57,153 nucleotides of DNA from JBKECY01 sp047975025 (GTDB lineage Bacteria; Bacillota; Clostridia; Lachnospirales; Lachnospiraceae): the NCBI GenBank assembly GCA_047975025.1, contig JBKECY010000013.1, forward strand, positions 1 through 57,153, read 5' to 3'. Shown one piece after another: positions 25,435 to 33,630 of the stretch. Positions within the stretch are counted from its first letter, which is position 1, and each line of letters begins with the position of its first letter. The position numbers and the translations under genes are program-made. A model generated the notes under the pieces. The model was not told the origin of the DNA, searched no databases, and saw nothing but the letters and a program-made list of their open reading frames with translations.

Positions 25435-26447
25435 AAGTGATAAGACACAAAGCAGCTGTGCTTGTTTGCCTGCTGCTGGTCATGGTGCTATCCGGGGCCT
25501 GTGCTTCGTCACCGGGCTCGCAGACACAGGAAACCACGACGCAAGGAGCGCAGGAAGCGGACAGTACAACAGAGGAGGCGCCGGTTGTGATTGGTGCGAC
25601 GCTGGCCTCAGAGGACTCGACCTATATTAAAAGTCTGGAAACGTATATGCAAAAGGAGGCGCTTTCGCAAGGCGCCGAACTTAAGATTGAGTATGCGCAA
25701 TGGGATGCGCAGATACAGACACAGCAGATCCGTACCTTTATTCAGGAAAAAGTAGATGTAATCATTGTATGCCCGGTGGATGCCAAGTCGCTTCTTACCC
25801 CGCTAAAGGAAGCTGAGAAAGCTGAGATTCCAGTGATTAATGTCAATATGAGAGTCGATGCCATCTCTTCTATTTACGTGGATTCCTATGTGGGAGCCAG
25901 CAACTCTCAAGAGGCAACGATGGCTGCCGAGCTTGCGATTGCCTACCTGGGAGAAGAAGGCGGGCAGATAGGTATCATTGAAGGCGCTCCCGGAAGCGAT
26001 ACTCAGGTGTACCGTACCCAGACCTTCGTAGAACAGCTGGCGAGTCACCCACAGATCGAGGTTGTGGCGATTTCCGGCGGGAAATGGGAACGGGAGCAGG
26101 CGTCACTTTCTGCCTGGGATATTTTGACCAAGTTTCCGCAGCTGCGGTTAATCTACTGCCATGATTCGGACCTGGCACTTGGTGCCAGCGAGCAGATTGA
26201 GGAGCTGGGCAGGGATGTGGCGGTCATAGGGATTGGAGAAAACGAAGAATATCTGCAGGCCGTACTGGATGGCAAAATCTATGGACTGGTGACGCAGCCT
26301 GTTTCCTATGAAGGGCAGCAGGCGATCCTAAGTGCTGTCAATGCAGCCAAGGGAGAGACATTGAAGCCCTGGTACAAGGACCCGATTGAGGTGGTCACCA
26401 AAGAAAATGCGGCTGAGGTGCTTGCGAGTATTCTCAGTGAAAATTAA
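25431..26447 (+). CDS. Sugar-binding lipoprotein, probably the sensory partner of the kinase
   Basis: 338 residues. A signal peptide with a basic start and hydrophobic core ends at a lipobox-like SGAC with Cys24, then a Ser/Thr/Gln/Glu linker. The rest is a type I periplasmic-binding fold (Peripla_BP_4, rhizose/xylose/RbsB-like): VIGATLASEDSTYIKSLETYMQKEA, DVIIVCPVDAKSL, GQIGIIEGAPGSDTQV, RLIYCHDSDLALGASEQI and VAVIGIGENEEYL. It overlaps the kinase gene by four bases but is separated from the ABC genes by a terminator and has its own homologue there. It therefore probably loads ligand onto the kinase sensor domain rather than feeding the transporter (inference). Confidence 0.86.
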   Translation: MKVIRHKAAVLVCLLLVMVLSGACASSPGSQTQETTTQGAQEADSTTEEAPVVIGATLASEDSTYIKSLETYMQKEALSQGAELKIEYAQWDAQIQTQQIRTFIQEKVDVIIVCPVDAKSLLTPLKEAEKAEIPVINVNMRVDAISSIYVDSYVGASNSQEATMAAELAIAYLGEEGGQIGIIEGAPGSDTQVYRTQTFVEQLASHPQIEVVAISGGKWEREQASLSAWDILTKFPQLRLIYCHDSDLALGASEQIEELGRDVAVIGIGENEEYLQAVLDGKIYGLVTQPVSYEGQQAILSAVNAAKGETLKPWYKDPIEVVTKENAAEVLASILSEN

Positions 26448-26479
26448 GTTAAAAAAAACACAATCTAAAAAAAAAGACC

Positions 26480-26525
26480 AATCCAAGTAAAAAAGTGAAT
26501 GTATTTTTTACTTGGATTCTTTTAT
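26480..26525. terminator. Perfect 15-bp terminator hairpin
   Basis: Arms 26480-26494 and 26504-26518 (AATCCAAGTAAAAAA and its exact complement) enclose a nine-base loop and are followed by CTTTTAT. It separates the sensing operon from the transport operon. Confidence 0.85.
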
Positions 26526-26589
26526 ACTCAAACACAGAAAATATAGTAAAGCATTTTGAGAAAAATGTGTATATTAAGGAGGAAATGTA

Positions 26590-27618
26590 ATGAAGAAGAA
26601 AGTAGTAAGCGTATTGTTGTGTGCCATTTTAGCAGCGGGAACTCTGATTGGGTGCGGTTCATCAAGTGATTCGGGAAGCGGTGACAGCACAACGGCAGCA
26701 GCGGATGCATCAGATGACAGCTCATCAGACAGCGAAGAGAAGCTGGTAATCGGTTCTGTTATCATGAACACTTCAGGTGAATGGTTTGCTGAGGTCATCA
26801 AAGGCCAGGAGCAGGCAGCTGCAGATCTCGGAGTAGAATTCAGCATCGTAAGCTCAGACAATGAAGTATCAAAAGAGAATGATAACGTGGCAACGTATGT
26901 GGCTCAGCAGGTAGATGCACTGGTTATCTCACCTCTTTCAGCAGATGCCTCTGTGGCAGCAGTTGAATCAGCAGTGGAAGCACAGATTCCGGTTATCAAC
27001 TGGAATACAACAGTAAATACGGATACAGACGGATTCGTAGGTGTATCGAACTACGATCTGGGTGGTATGACAGGAGAGTATGTTGCAGAATACATCGCTG
27101 AGAACTTCCCGGATGGATGTAAACTGGCAATTCTTGGTAACAGCAGCTACGAGGTTGGTGTAGAAAGATGTAACGGATTCAAAGATGCAGTTGCAGATAT
27201 CGACGGACTTGAGATCGTAGCAGAGCAGGATGCAGAGTTACAGGACGAAGGCCTTGATGTTACAGAGCAGATCCTGACAGCAAATCCTGACATCGATATG
27301 ATCTGGGCATGGAATCAGACATCTCTGTTAGGCTGCGTAGCAGCACTGCAGAACGCAGGCAACAGTGACATCGTAGTTATGGGAACTGACATGAGCGTTG
27401 AGCTTGCCAAGAGCATGTTAAGTGATGCAGTTACATTACAGGCAATTACGACTCAGATGCCTTATGATATCGGATACAGCGCTGTTGAGAATGCTGTAAA
27501 AGTAGCCAGAGGCGAAGAAATCGAAAAAGAACTGCTTGTACCACTTAAAACTTATACAAAAGACAACACAGACGAATTGAATACATACATTGAAGAGCAT
27601 GAGGATTTAGTAGATTAG
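26590..27618 (+). CDS. RbsB-type sugar ABC transporter substrate-binding lipoprotein
   Basis: 342 residues. The N-terminus has a signal peptide and a canonical lipobox LIGC with Cys22, followed by an S/D/T-rich linker. The mature part is a sugar-binding type I periplasmic fold (IGSVIMNTSGEWFAEVIKGQEQAAADLGVEF, DALVISPLSADASVAAV, VGVSNYDLGGMTGEYVAEY, CKLAILGNSSYEVGVERCNGFKDAV, IDMIWAWNQTSLLGCVAALQNAG). AAGGAGG precedes the ATG. It is the first gene of the transporter operon, ahead of the ATPase and permease. A weak hairpin after it may reduce readthrough, so the binding protein is made in excess. The ligand is unknown. Confidence 0.9.
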   Translation: MKKKVVSVLLCAILAAGTLIGCGSSSDSGSGDSTTAAADASDDSSSDSEEKLVIGSVIMNTSGEWFAEVIKGQEQAAADLGVEFSIVSSDNEVSKENDNVATYVAQQVDALVISPLSADASVAAVESAVEAQIPVINWNTTVNTDTDGFVGVSNYDLGGMTGEYVAEYIAENFPDGCKLAILGNSSYEVGVERCNGFKDAVADIDGLEIVAEQDAELQDEGLDVTEQILTANPDIDMIWAWNQTSLLGCVAALQNAGNSDIVVMGTDMSVELAKSMLSDAVTLQAITTQMPYDIGYSAVENAVKVARGEEIEKELLVPLKTYTKDNTDELNTYIEEHEDLVD

Positions 27619-27633
27619 TCAAAAGGATAACTT

Positions 27634-27672
27634 GATGGGCTGCAGAAATATAGTATGTAGCCCATCAGTTTT
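27634..27672 (+). terminator. Probable partial terminator after the binding-protein gene
   Basis: Arms GATGGGCT (27634-27641) and AGCCCATC (27659-27666) pair perfectly and are followed by only a short AGTTTT. Such leaky hairpins commonly set a high ratio of binding protein to ATPase and permease. Confidence 0.6.
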
Positions 27673-27684
27673 CAAAAGGAATGG

Positions 27685-29202
27685 GTGAATAATGTGACAA
27701 ATGACATCATATTAAAAGCAACTGGAATAACGAAAGAGTTCGGCGGCATCAAGGCATTAGATGATGCACAGCTGGAAGTGGCCAAAGGCGAAGTGCATGC
27801 CCTGGTCGGTGCCAATGGTGCTGGTAAGAGTACTTTGATCAAAATCATCACTGGTGCGTACGAAAAAGACAAAGGAAGTATATCTCTGGATGGAAAAGAA
27901 ATCCAGATCAAATCCACACACGATGCCCGAGCCAAAGGAATCAGTGCAGTATATCAGGAATTCAGCCTGATTAATACCGTATCTGTGGCAGAGAACATCT
28001 ACATGGGGAAACTATTAAGTACGAAAATAGGTCCAATTCGCAAAATCGATTGGAAGAAGATAAATCAGGAAGCACAACTTATACTGGACTCACTCCAATC
28101 AACGATTAAGCCCGAAACGATTGTAGGGACCTTAAGTGTAGCGCAAAAGCAGATGGTGGAAATAGCCAAAGCTCTTTCAAATGAGCTGCGTGTGCTGATT
28201 ATGGATGAGCCGACGGCCTCTCTGTCAGATAATGACATTGAGAATATGTTCAAAATTATCAATCATCTGAAAGAAAAAGGAATCAGTATCATCTATGTAT
28301 CCCATCGTCTGGAAGAACTTCCGATTATCTGTGATCGGGTCAGCGTATATCGTGACGGCTGCTATATCAAAACACTGGCTATCGAAGATGCGCCCAAGCA
28401 GGTCATTATTGAGAACATGGTAGGAAAATCCATTCAGAATACCGTTTGTCAGAACTGTGCCAAAGATGAAGTGCTGCTTGAAGTTAAGAACTTTACATCC
28501 GGAAAACATTTTCAGAATATCAACTTCAAACTTCATAAAGGAGAAATCCTTGGTATCGCAGGACTTGCCGGAGCCGGCAGAACTGAGTTCGTACGTGCTC
28601 TATTCGGTGCGGACAGCAAAGATTCAGGAGAAACCTTTATTGAGGAAAAGGCGGTTCGCATCAAATCACCTCGTGAAGCCAAAAATCATGGATTGGGCTT
28701 TATCACAGAAGACAGAAAAGAAGAAGGACTGATCCTCAACATGAGTCTTCACACGAACCTGAGTCTGACAATTCTGGACAGACTGAAACGCTTTATGGGC
28801 ATCGACCTGAAACGCGAGTCGACTCTGATGAACGAATACATAGAGTCACTGAGTATCAAGTGCAGGGATGCCAATCAGAAAGCCCAGAACTTAAGCGGCG
28901 GTAACCAGCAAAAGGTCGTACTTGCCAAGTGGCTGGCGACGAATCCCAAAATCCTCATCATGGATGAACCAACCAGAGGAATTGATGTCGGCTCTAAGAA
29001 TCAGATTTATAACCTGATACAGGAATTGTCCAGAAATGGTATCGGAATCATTATGATTTCTTCCGAATTACCGGAAGTACTCCAAATCTCCAACCGCATT
29101 ATCGTATTTGCGGCCGGCAAGATCACTGGAACGCTGGATAATGACGGAACACTGACACAAGAGACACTGCTGGATTATGCGACAACACAAAATGTGGGCT
29201 AA
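27685..29202 (+). CDS. Sugar ABC transporter ATP-binding protein, RbsA/MglA type (double NBD)
   Basis: 505 residues from a GTG with AAAGGA upstream (another GTG three codons later is possible). Two nucleotide-binding domains are fused. The first has Walker A GANGAGKS, signature LSVAQKQ and Walker B VLIMDEPTASLSD. The second has a degenerate Walker A (GLAGAGRTE), signature LSGGNQQK and Walker B ILIMDEPTRGIDVG. This is the standard layout of CUT2 (ribose/galactose/xylose) importers. It energises uptake through the permease encoded 15 bases downstream. Confidence 0.93.
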   Translation: MNNVTNDIILKATGITKEFGGIKALDDAQLEVAKGEVHALVGANGAGKSTLIKIITGAYEKDKGSISLDGKEIQIKSTHDARAKGISAVYQEFSLINTVSVAENIYMGKLLSTKIGPIRKIDWKKINQEAQLILDSLQSTIKPETIVGTLSVAQKQMVEIAKALSNELRVLIMDEPTASLSDNDIENMFKIINHLKEKGISIIYVSHRLEELPIICDRVSVYRDGCYIKTLAIEDAPKQVIIENMVGKSIQNTVCQNCAKDEVLLEVKNFTSGKHFQNINFKLHKGEILGIAGLAGAGRTEFVRALFGADSKDSGETFIEEKAVRIKSPREAKNHGLGFITEDRKEEGLILNMSLHTNLSLTILDRLKRFMGIDLKRESTLMNEYIESLSIKCRDANQKAQNLSGGNQQKVVLAKWLATNPKILIMDEPTRGIDVGSKNQIYNLIQELSRNGIGIIMISSELPEVLQISNRIIVFAAGKITGTLDNDGTLTQETLLDYATTQNVG

Positions 29203-29217
29203 GGTAAGGAGAAGAAG

Positions 29218-30168
29218 ATGAATATCAAAAGCATTAATTTAAAAGAGTTTGTTATGAAGTATATCATGCATTTTGTATTGATTATCATGTGTATCGTGTT
29301 AGCATTTGCCACAGATAAGTTCCTTACCGGAGCAAACCTGATGACAATTGTTAAGCAGATTTCCATTCAGTCCATCGTAGCGATTGGTATGACCATGATT
29401 ATCATTACAGGTAATATCGATCTTAGTGTTGGCTCAATTGTGGCATTTGGTTCAGTCTGTGCGGCACTTATGATGAAGAACAGTGTACCAATGGTCATTG
29501 CCATGATTCTGACAGTCATCATCTGCGGTGTTTTAGGTTTGATTTCAGGTGGTGTCACAGCCAAGCTAAAACTTCATTCGTTCCTGGTAACACTGGCACT
29601 TATGCAGGCGTTCAGAGGTCTGGCACAGACCATTACCGGAGGCTATCCAGTGGCAGGTCTGCCGGATTCATTCGGAAAAATCGCATCAGGAAGTATCGGA
29701 CCGGTACCTTATCTGGTCATCTATATGGTTATATTCTATGCAGTATTTATCTATATTATGAAATACACAGCATTTGGACGTTCTGTCTATGCCATCGGCG
29801 GCAATCAGGAATCAGCCCGTCTCTCCGGCATCAATGTAGAGCGTGTTAAGACACTCGTATTTGTTATTTCTTCGATGCTCTGTGGTGTAGCAGGTATCCT
29901 GCTGACAGCCAAGGTACGTTCCGGTGACCCGACAAGTGCTACTGGTTGGGAGATGGATACGATTGCCGGTGCAATCATCGGTGGAACTAATATGATGGGT
30001 GGTGAAGGTAAACTCGGCGGAACGATCATTGGTCTTCTGTTCGTAGGCGTACTGGCCAACGGCATGGTCCTGCTGGGAATCAATGCCTACATGCAAAGTG
30101 TAATCAAAGGTCTTGTTATATTCCTTGCCGTAGTTATTAACAGTATCCAAAAGAAGAGTCAGGCTTAA
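29218..30168 (+). CDS. Sugar ABC transporter permease, RbsC type
   Basis: 316 residues with eight to ten membrane helices, homodimeric CUT2 permease. Family motifs: IVAIGMTMIIITGNIDLSVGSIVAFG and GLISGGVTAKLKLHSFLVTLALM in the first half; AIGGNQESARLSGINVERVK in the cytosolic loop contacting the ATPase; and DTIAGAIIGGTNMMGGEGKLGGTIIGLL in the second half. GGAGAAG precedes the ATG. With the binding protein and ATPase it forms a complete importer of the ribose/monosaccharide class. The preferred sugar is unknown, but it is probably sensed by the adjacent YesM/YesN system. Confidence 0.93.
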   Translation: MNIKSINLKEFVMKYIMHFVLIIMCIVLAFATDKFLTGANLMTIVKQISIQSIVAIGMTMIIITGNIDLSVGSIVAFGSVCAALMMKNSVPMVIAMILTVIICGVLGLISGGVTAKLKLHSFLVTLALMQAFRGLAQTITGGYPVAGLPDSFGKIASGSIGPVPYLVIYMVIFYAVFIYIMKYTAFGRSVYAIGGNQESARLSGINVERVKTLVFVISSMLCGVAGILLTAKVRSGDPTSATGWEMDTIAGAIIGGTNMMGGEGKLGGTIIGLLFVGVLANGMVLLGINAYMQSVIKGLVIFLAVVINSIQKKSQA

Positions 30169-30226
30169 GCAGTAAGCTTTTCCAAAAATACAGACAGCAG
30201 TATCGTGATGAAAGAGAGGAAGAAAA

Positions 30227-31267
30227 ATGAATAGTATAGAACGTGTAATAGCTACAATAGAAAGAAAACCTGTTGACAGACCGGCAGCATGGCTTGGAAT
30301 GCCTGATCATCTGGCAATCCCGGGATTATGCGAAGAATTCGGTGTGAAGGATTTTCATGAGCTGCGTGCAGCTTGCGGCGATGATTTTTATGCACTGGAT
30401 CTGCCTTATAAATCACCGGAAGCACATGCTATCTATGCAGCGTTTGACTGGTACAAAAACGGTTCTGACGTTGATGCTGAGCACCGTACACTAACAGCTG
30501 ACGGATGCTTCAAGGATGCAGAAGAACTGGAGGATCTGGATTTCTTCGAATGGCCGGACCCGGAAAAATACATTGATCCGGAGGAATGCAAGAAAGTTAT
30601 GGCAGAAGTTCCGGAAGGAAAAGCGGCTATGGTCATGGCCTGGTCAGCACATTTTCAGGATACTTGCGCAGCCTTTGGTATGCAGACCTGCCTGGTGAAT
30701 ATGATTGCAAATCCGGAAATCGTACATGCAGTTAACGATAAAATCGTGGACTTCTACTTAAAAGCAAATGAAATTTTCTACAAAGCAGCCGGTGACAGAT
30801 TGAATTGTGTTCTGATCGGTAATGACCTTGGAAGCCAGAGAGGACTTATGGTAGGTCCTAAGCAGATCGAAGAATTCGTAATTCCGGGTTGCAAGAAGCT
30901 GGTAGATCAGGCGCATGCCTATGGATTAAAAGTAATCTATCATTCCTGCGGTTCTATCATCGATGCGATTCCGCTTCTTATTGAAGCTGGTGTGGATGTA
31001 ATCCATCCGATTCAGGCGTTGGCAGCGGATATGGACCCAGCTACACTGAAATCCAAATTTGACGGTTCAGTATCATTTTGTGGAGGTGTAGATACACAGG
31101 ATCTGCTGGTAAATGGAACGGAAGATATGGTGCGGGATAAAGTAAAAGAATTAAGAAAATACTTCCCCACAGGGCTGGTCATCTCACCAAGTCATGAAGC
31201 AATTATGAATGACATTCCGCCTAAGAATATTAAAGCACTGTTTGACGAAGCACAGAAAATCTACTAG
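30227..31267 (+). CDS. Uroporphyrinogen decarboxylase (URO-D) family protein
   Basis: 346 residues of the URO-D superfamily, closer to MtaA/MtbA/CmuA-like methylcobamide:CoM methyltransferase relatives than to HemE. N-terminal NSIERVIATIERKPVDRPAAWLGMP, GNDLGSQRGLMVGPKQIEEFVIPGCKKLVDQAHAYGLKV, YHSCGSI (His and Cys are zinc-ligand candidates), HPIQALAADMDPATLKSKF and FCGGVDTQDLL are visible. A clostridial genome has such genes in many sugar loci, so a role in carbohydrate metabolism rather than haem synthesis is likely (inference). No corrinoid protein or activator is next to it. GAGAGGAAG precedes the ATG. It lies in the transporter operon ahead of the mutarotase. Confidence 0.83.
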   Translation: MNSIERVIATIERKPVDRPAAWLGMPDHLAIPGLCEEFGVKDFHELRAACGDDFYALDLPYKSPEAHAIYAAFDWYKNGSDVDAEHRTLTADGCFKDAEELEDLDFFEWPDPEKYIDPEECKKVMAEVPEGKAAMVMAWSAHFQDTCAAFGMQTCLVNMIANPEIVHAVNDKIVDFYLKANEIFYKAAGDRLNCVLIGNDLGSQRGLMVGPKQIEEFVIPGCKKLVDQAHAYGLKVIYHSCGSIIDAIPLLIEAGVDVIHPIQALAADMDPATLKSKFDGSVSFCGGVDTQDLLVNGTEDMVRDKVKELRKYFPTGLVISPSHEAIMNDIPPKNIKALFDEAQKIY

Positions 31268-31277
31268 GTATATGCAT

Positions 31278-31601
31278 ATGAAACGTATTGGAGAAATGAT
31301 TCATATCAAACCAGAAAAATTGGAAGAATACAAATACCATCATGCCCATATATGGCCCGAAATCAATGCCATGATTAAGGACAGTAATATACAGAATTAC
31401 TCTATCTATGTAAGAGGTAACATCTTATTTGCCTATTATGAGTATGTTGGTGATGATTTTGAAGCGGATATGCAGGACATGGCCCAAAAGGCAAGAATGC
31501 AGGAGTGGTGGGATCTCGTCAAACCATTCCAGAATCCGCTGGAAGACCGCGCAGAAGGTGAATGGTGGGCTTCCATGGAAGAAGTGTACCATCTGGATTA
31601 A
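31278..31601 (+). CDS. L-rhamnose mutarotase family protein
   Basis: 107 residues from the ATG at 31278 (an in-frame ATG lies six bases earlier; the ribosome site is poor at both). RhaM/YiiL fold signatures: KPEKLEEYKYHHAHIWPEINAMIKDSNIQNYSIY, LFAYYEYVGDDFEADMQDMA and the C-terminal EEVYHLD. The enzyme equilibrates alpha and beta anomers of a 6-deoxy sugar such as L-rhamnose. It ends the transporter operon and is followed by a strong terminator. No rhamnose isomerase or rhamnulokinase is present, so the substrate may be another aldose handled by the regulon. Confidence 0.87.
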   Translation: MKRIGEMIHIKPEKLEEYKYHHAHIWPEINAMIKDSNIQNYSIYVRGNILFAYYEYVGDDFEADMQDMAQKARMQEWWDLVKPFQNPLEDRAEGEWWASMEEVYHLD

Positions 31602-31606
31602 CATCC

Positions 31607-31647
31607 AAAAGAGCAGCAGTTCCTACGCAGGGAATGCTGCTCTTTTT
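31607..31647 (+). terminator. Terminator closing the transporter operon
   Basis: Arms AAAAGAGCAGCA and TGCTGCTCTTTT pair over 12 bp around a 16-base loop and end in a T run (31643-31647). Confidence 0.85.
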
Positions 31648-31712
31648 AGTCGACATTTAGTATAAGATATGCTAAAGTAGAGGAAAAGACTGAAGGGGAA
31701 GAGATAGCAACG

Positions 31713-32750
31713 ATGCAGACTAAAATTGGAAGCAGGAACAATGCGGTGGACTTGTTTCGGCTTTTGTGCGCCCTACTTGTAGTGGCCATCCATACGATGA
31801 CAGAATATCCACCGGGATTTACACCGGGGTATTATTTTACCCATGTACTGACCAGAATTGCGGTACCTTATTTCTTTTGTATCACAGGCTATTATTATAT
31901 GGGGGCACTTCTGAACGGGAAAAAAGTATACAGGAAATATATGGGTAAACTACTGACGGTATACTGCATCTGGAGCTTTATTTATCTGATTCGTGCCCTG
32001 CTGCAGATGCTGCTTAAGGGAAAACCGGACTGGGGAGAGTTCTTTGGCAGAACTGTTTTCAAATTCTTTATTGATGGCGGCAACGGACATCTCTGGTTCT
32101 TTCCTGCTATTATCATTGCAATCTCAGTGGTGACACTGTGCTACAGGCTGGGTGTTCTGAAATATCTGGGCTGGGCCTGTGTTCTATTCTATCTGTTGGG
32201 AAGTCTGGGCTGCTCCTACTATGAAATTGCTGTCAAGATCCCGGTATTCTCGGAGTTCGTACAAAGCAGATATGCAGAATGGTTTCGCAGGACACTCTCA
32301 ACAGCACTTCCGTCCTTTTTACTGGGGTATTGGATTTTCAAAATGCAGGGAAAGCTGCAAAAGATTTCTACGAAACGTCTGTGGCTGTTGCTGGGTGGTG
32401 TTGGAGTCCTGTATCTGGCAGAAGGAGCTGTTGTGATCGTACTGCAGCTGCAGTACAATCTGGTGCTGAGTTTCTTCTTGCTTCCGCTCTTAGCGGTCGT
32501 CGTGCTGCTTTTGCTGCGGTATCCGCTGCCGTCGCTTACGGAAGCGGCGTATACATCGCGTGTCGTTGCGAATTTTACGTATTATGCGCATCCGCTGTAT
32601 CATATGTTCGTGCGGAAGGTGCTGTTTGCCAGAGAACTGCTTCCGGTCTCGGACCCACTGGCATTTGTGCTGACCTGCCTGCTGACACTGCCCTGCGGCT
32701 GGGTGGTCAGAAAACTGGACAAAAAATGGCTGAACAAGCTGGTGTTGTAA
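31713..32750 (+). CDS. Membrane acyltransferase 3 family protein
   Basis: 345 residues with about ten hydrophobic helices. The acyltransferase-3 start is clear: NAVDLFRLLCALLVVAIHT with the catalytic His in the second line of the helix, then RIAVPYFFCITGYYYMG and FFIDGGNGHLWFFPAIIIAI. This family O-acylates surface sugars or peptidoglycan-related molecules at the membrane; the acceptor here is unknown. AGGGGAAGAG precedes the ATG. The gene is monocistronic and convergent with larE, with a shared bidirectional hairpin across the stop codon. It has no link to the sugar operon upstream beyond position. Confidence 0.85.
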   Translation: MQTKIGSRNNAVDLFRLLCALLVVAIHTMTEYPPGFTPGYYFTHVLTRIAVPYFFCITGYYYMGALLNGKKVYRKYMGKLLTVYCIWSFIYLIRALLQMLLKGKPDWGEFFGRTVFKFFIDGGNGHLWFFPAIIIAISVVTLCYRLGVLKYLGWACVLFYLLGSLGCSYYEIAVKIPVFSEFVQSRYAEWFRRTLSTALPSFLLGYWIFKMQGKLQKISTKRLWLLLGGVGVLYLAEGAVVIVLQLQYNLVLSFFLLPLLAVVVLLLLRYPLPSLTEAAYTSRVVANFTYYAHPLYHMFVRKVLFARELLPVSDPLAFVLTCLLTLPCGWVVRKLDKKWLNKLVL

Positions 32751-32772
32751 GATACACCCTTGTTCAGCCATT
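32725..32772. terminator. Bidirectional terminator between acyltransferase and larE
   Basis: Arms 32725-32738 and 32759-32772 pair perfectly over 14 bp. The left arm lies within the last codons of the acyltransferase gene. Confidence 0.75.
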
Positions 32773-32795
32773 CGTTTGCTATACTGTAGTTTTCC

Positions 32796-33611
32796 TTAAG
32801 CTTGCGGCAGCGTCTCATTCATACTGCCGGTTCGATAGCCGCCCAGATCCATCGTCACGTAGGTGAATCCGATTTTCTTGAATTCGGTCTGAATACGTGC
32901 CGCCAGATCATCGGCCAGTAATTTCGCAAATTCCGAAGGCGGAATCTCAATGCGCGCCATCTTGTCATGGATTCTGACACGCACCTGTGAAAAATTCAAA
33001 TCCAGCAAAATCTGCTCTGCCTGATCGACCATCCCCAATTTTTCTTCTGAAATCTCTTCACCGTACACAAAACGGGAAGACAGACAGGCGAAGGACTGCT
33101 TGTTCCAGGTAGGCAGATTCATTTCTTTTGACAAAGCACGTATATCTTCTTTGCTCAGACCCGCTTCACGTAAGGGACTTTTGATCCCCAATTCTTTTAC
33201 CGCCTGCAGGCCGGGGCGGTAGTCACCCAAATCATCCATATTAGAACCCTCAGCTACATAGGCAAGACCTTCTTGCTTGGCAATTGCCAGTATTTTGTTG
33301 AATAGCTCACTTTTACACAAATAGCAGCGGTTCGTCGGATTGTGTGTGAAGCCTTCGATTTCCAATTCTTCCGATTCACATAAAATATGCCGAATGTTCT
33401 CCTGCTCGCAATAGTGAATGGCCTCGTTCATCTCACGTTTTGGAAAAGAGCAGGAAGTTGCGGTCACAGCAATCACCTTGTCACCTAAGGCATCATGGGC
33501 AGCACGCAGCAGAAACGTTGAGTCTACACCGCTTGAAAATGCAATCGCAACACTGCCATAACTTTTTAAAATTTCCTGTAATGCTTCATATTTTTGATGT
33601 ATGGTGTTCAT
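32796..33611 (-). CDS. larE: ATP-dependent sacrificial sulfur transferase LarE
   Basis: 271 residues from the ATG at 33611 (AGGAGG upstream; an earlier in-frame ATG has none). The PP-loop SSGVDST lies at 26-32, and CYLC, AEGSNMDDLGDYRPGLQA and the key FACLSSR with Cys at residue 176 are in place. That is the same number as the Cys sacrificed in Lactiplantibacillus LarE. The enzyme adenylates the pyridinium dicarboxylate and donates its own Cys sulfur to build the nickel-pincer cofactor of lactate racemase. It lies 19 bases after larC. No larA or larB is in the window. Confidence 0.92.
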   Translation of the reverse strand: MNTIHQKYEALQEILKSYGSVAIAFSSGVDSTFLLRAAHDALGDKVIAVTATSCSFPKREMNEAIHYCEQENIRHILCESEELEIEGFTHNPTNRCYLCKSELFNKILAIAKQEGLAYVAEGSNMDDLGDYRPGLQAVKELGIKSPLREAGLSKEDIRALSKEMNLPTWNKQSFACLSSRFVYGEEISEEKLGMVDQAEQILLDLNFSQVRVRIHDKMARIEIPPSEFAKLLADDLAARIQTEFKKIGFTYVTMDLGGYRTGSMNETLPQA

Positions 33612-33630
33612 ACTAATACCTCCTGTACTT

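Noticed and set aside
26480..26518. CRISPR-like repeat or attachment site
   Set aside because: It is a single hairpin with flanking T tract, better explained as a terminator; no repeat array with regular spacers was seen anywhere in the window.
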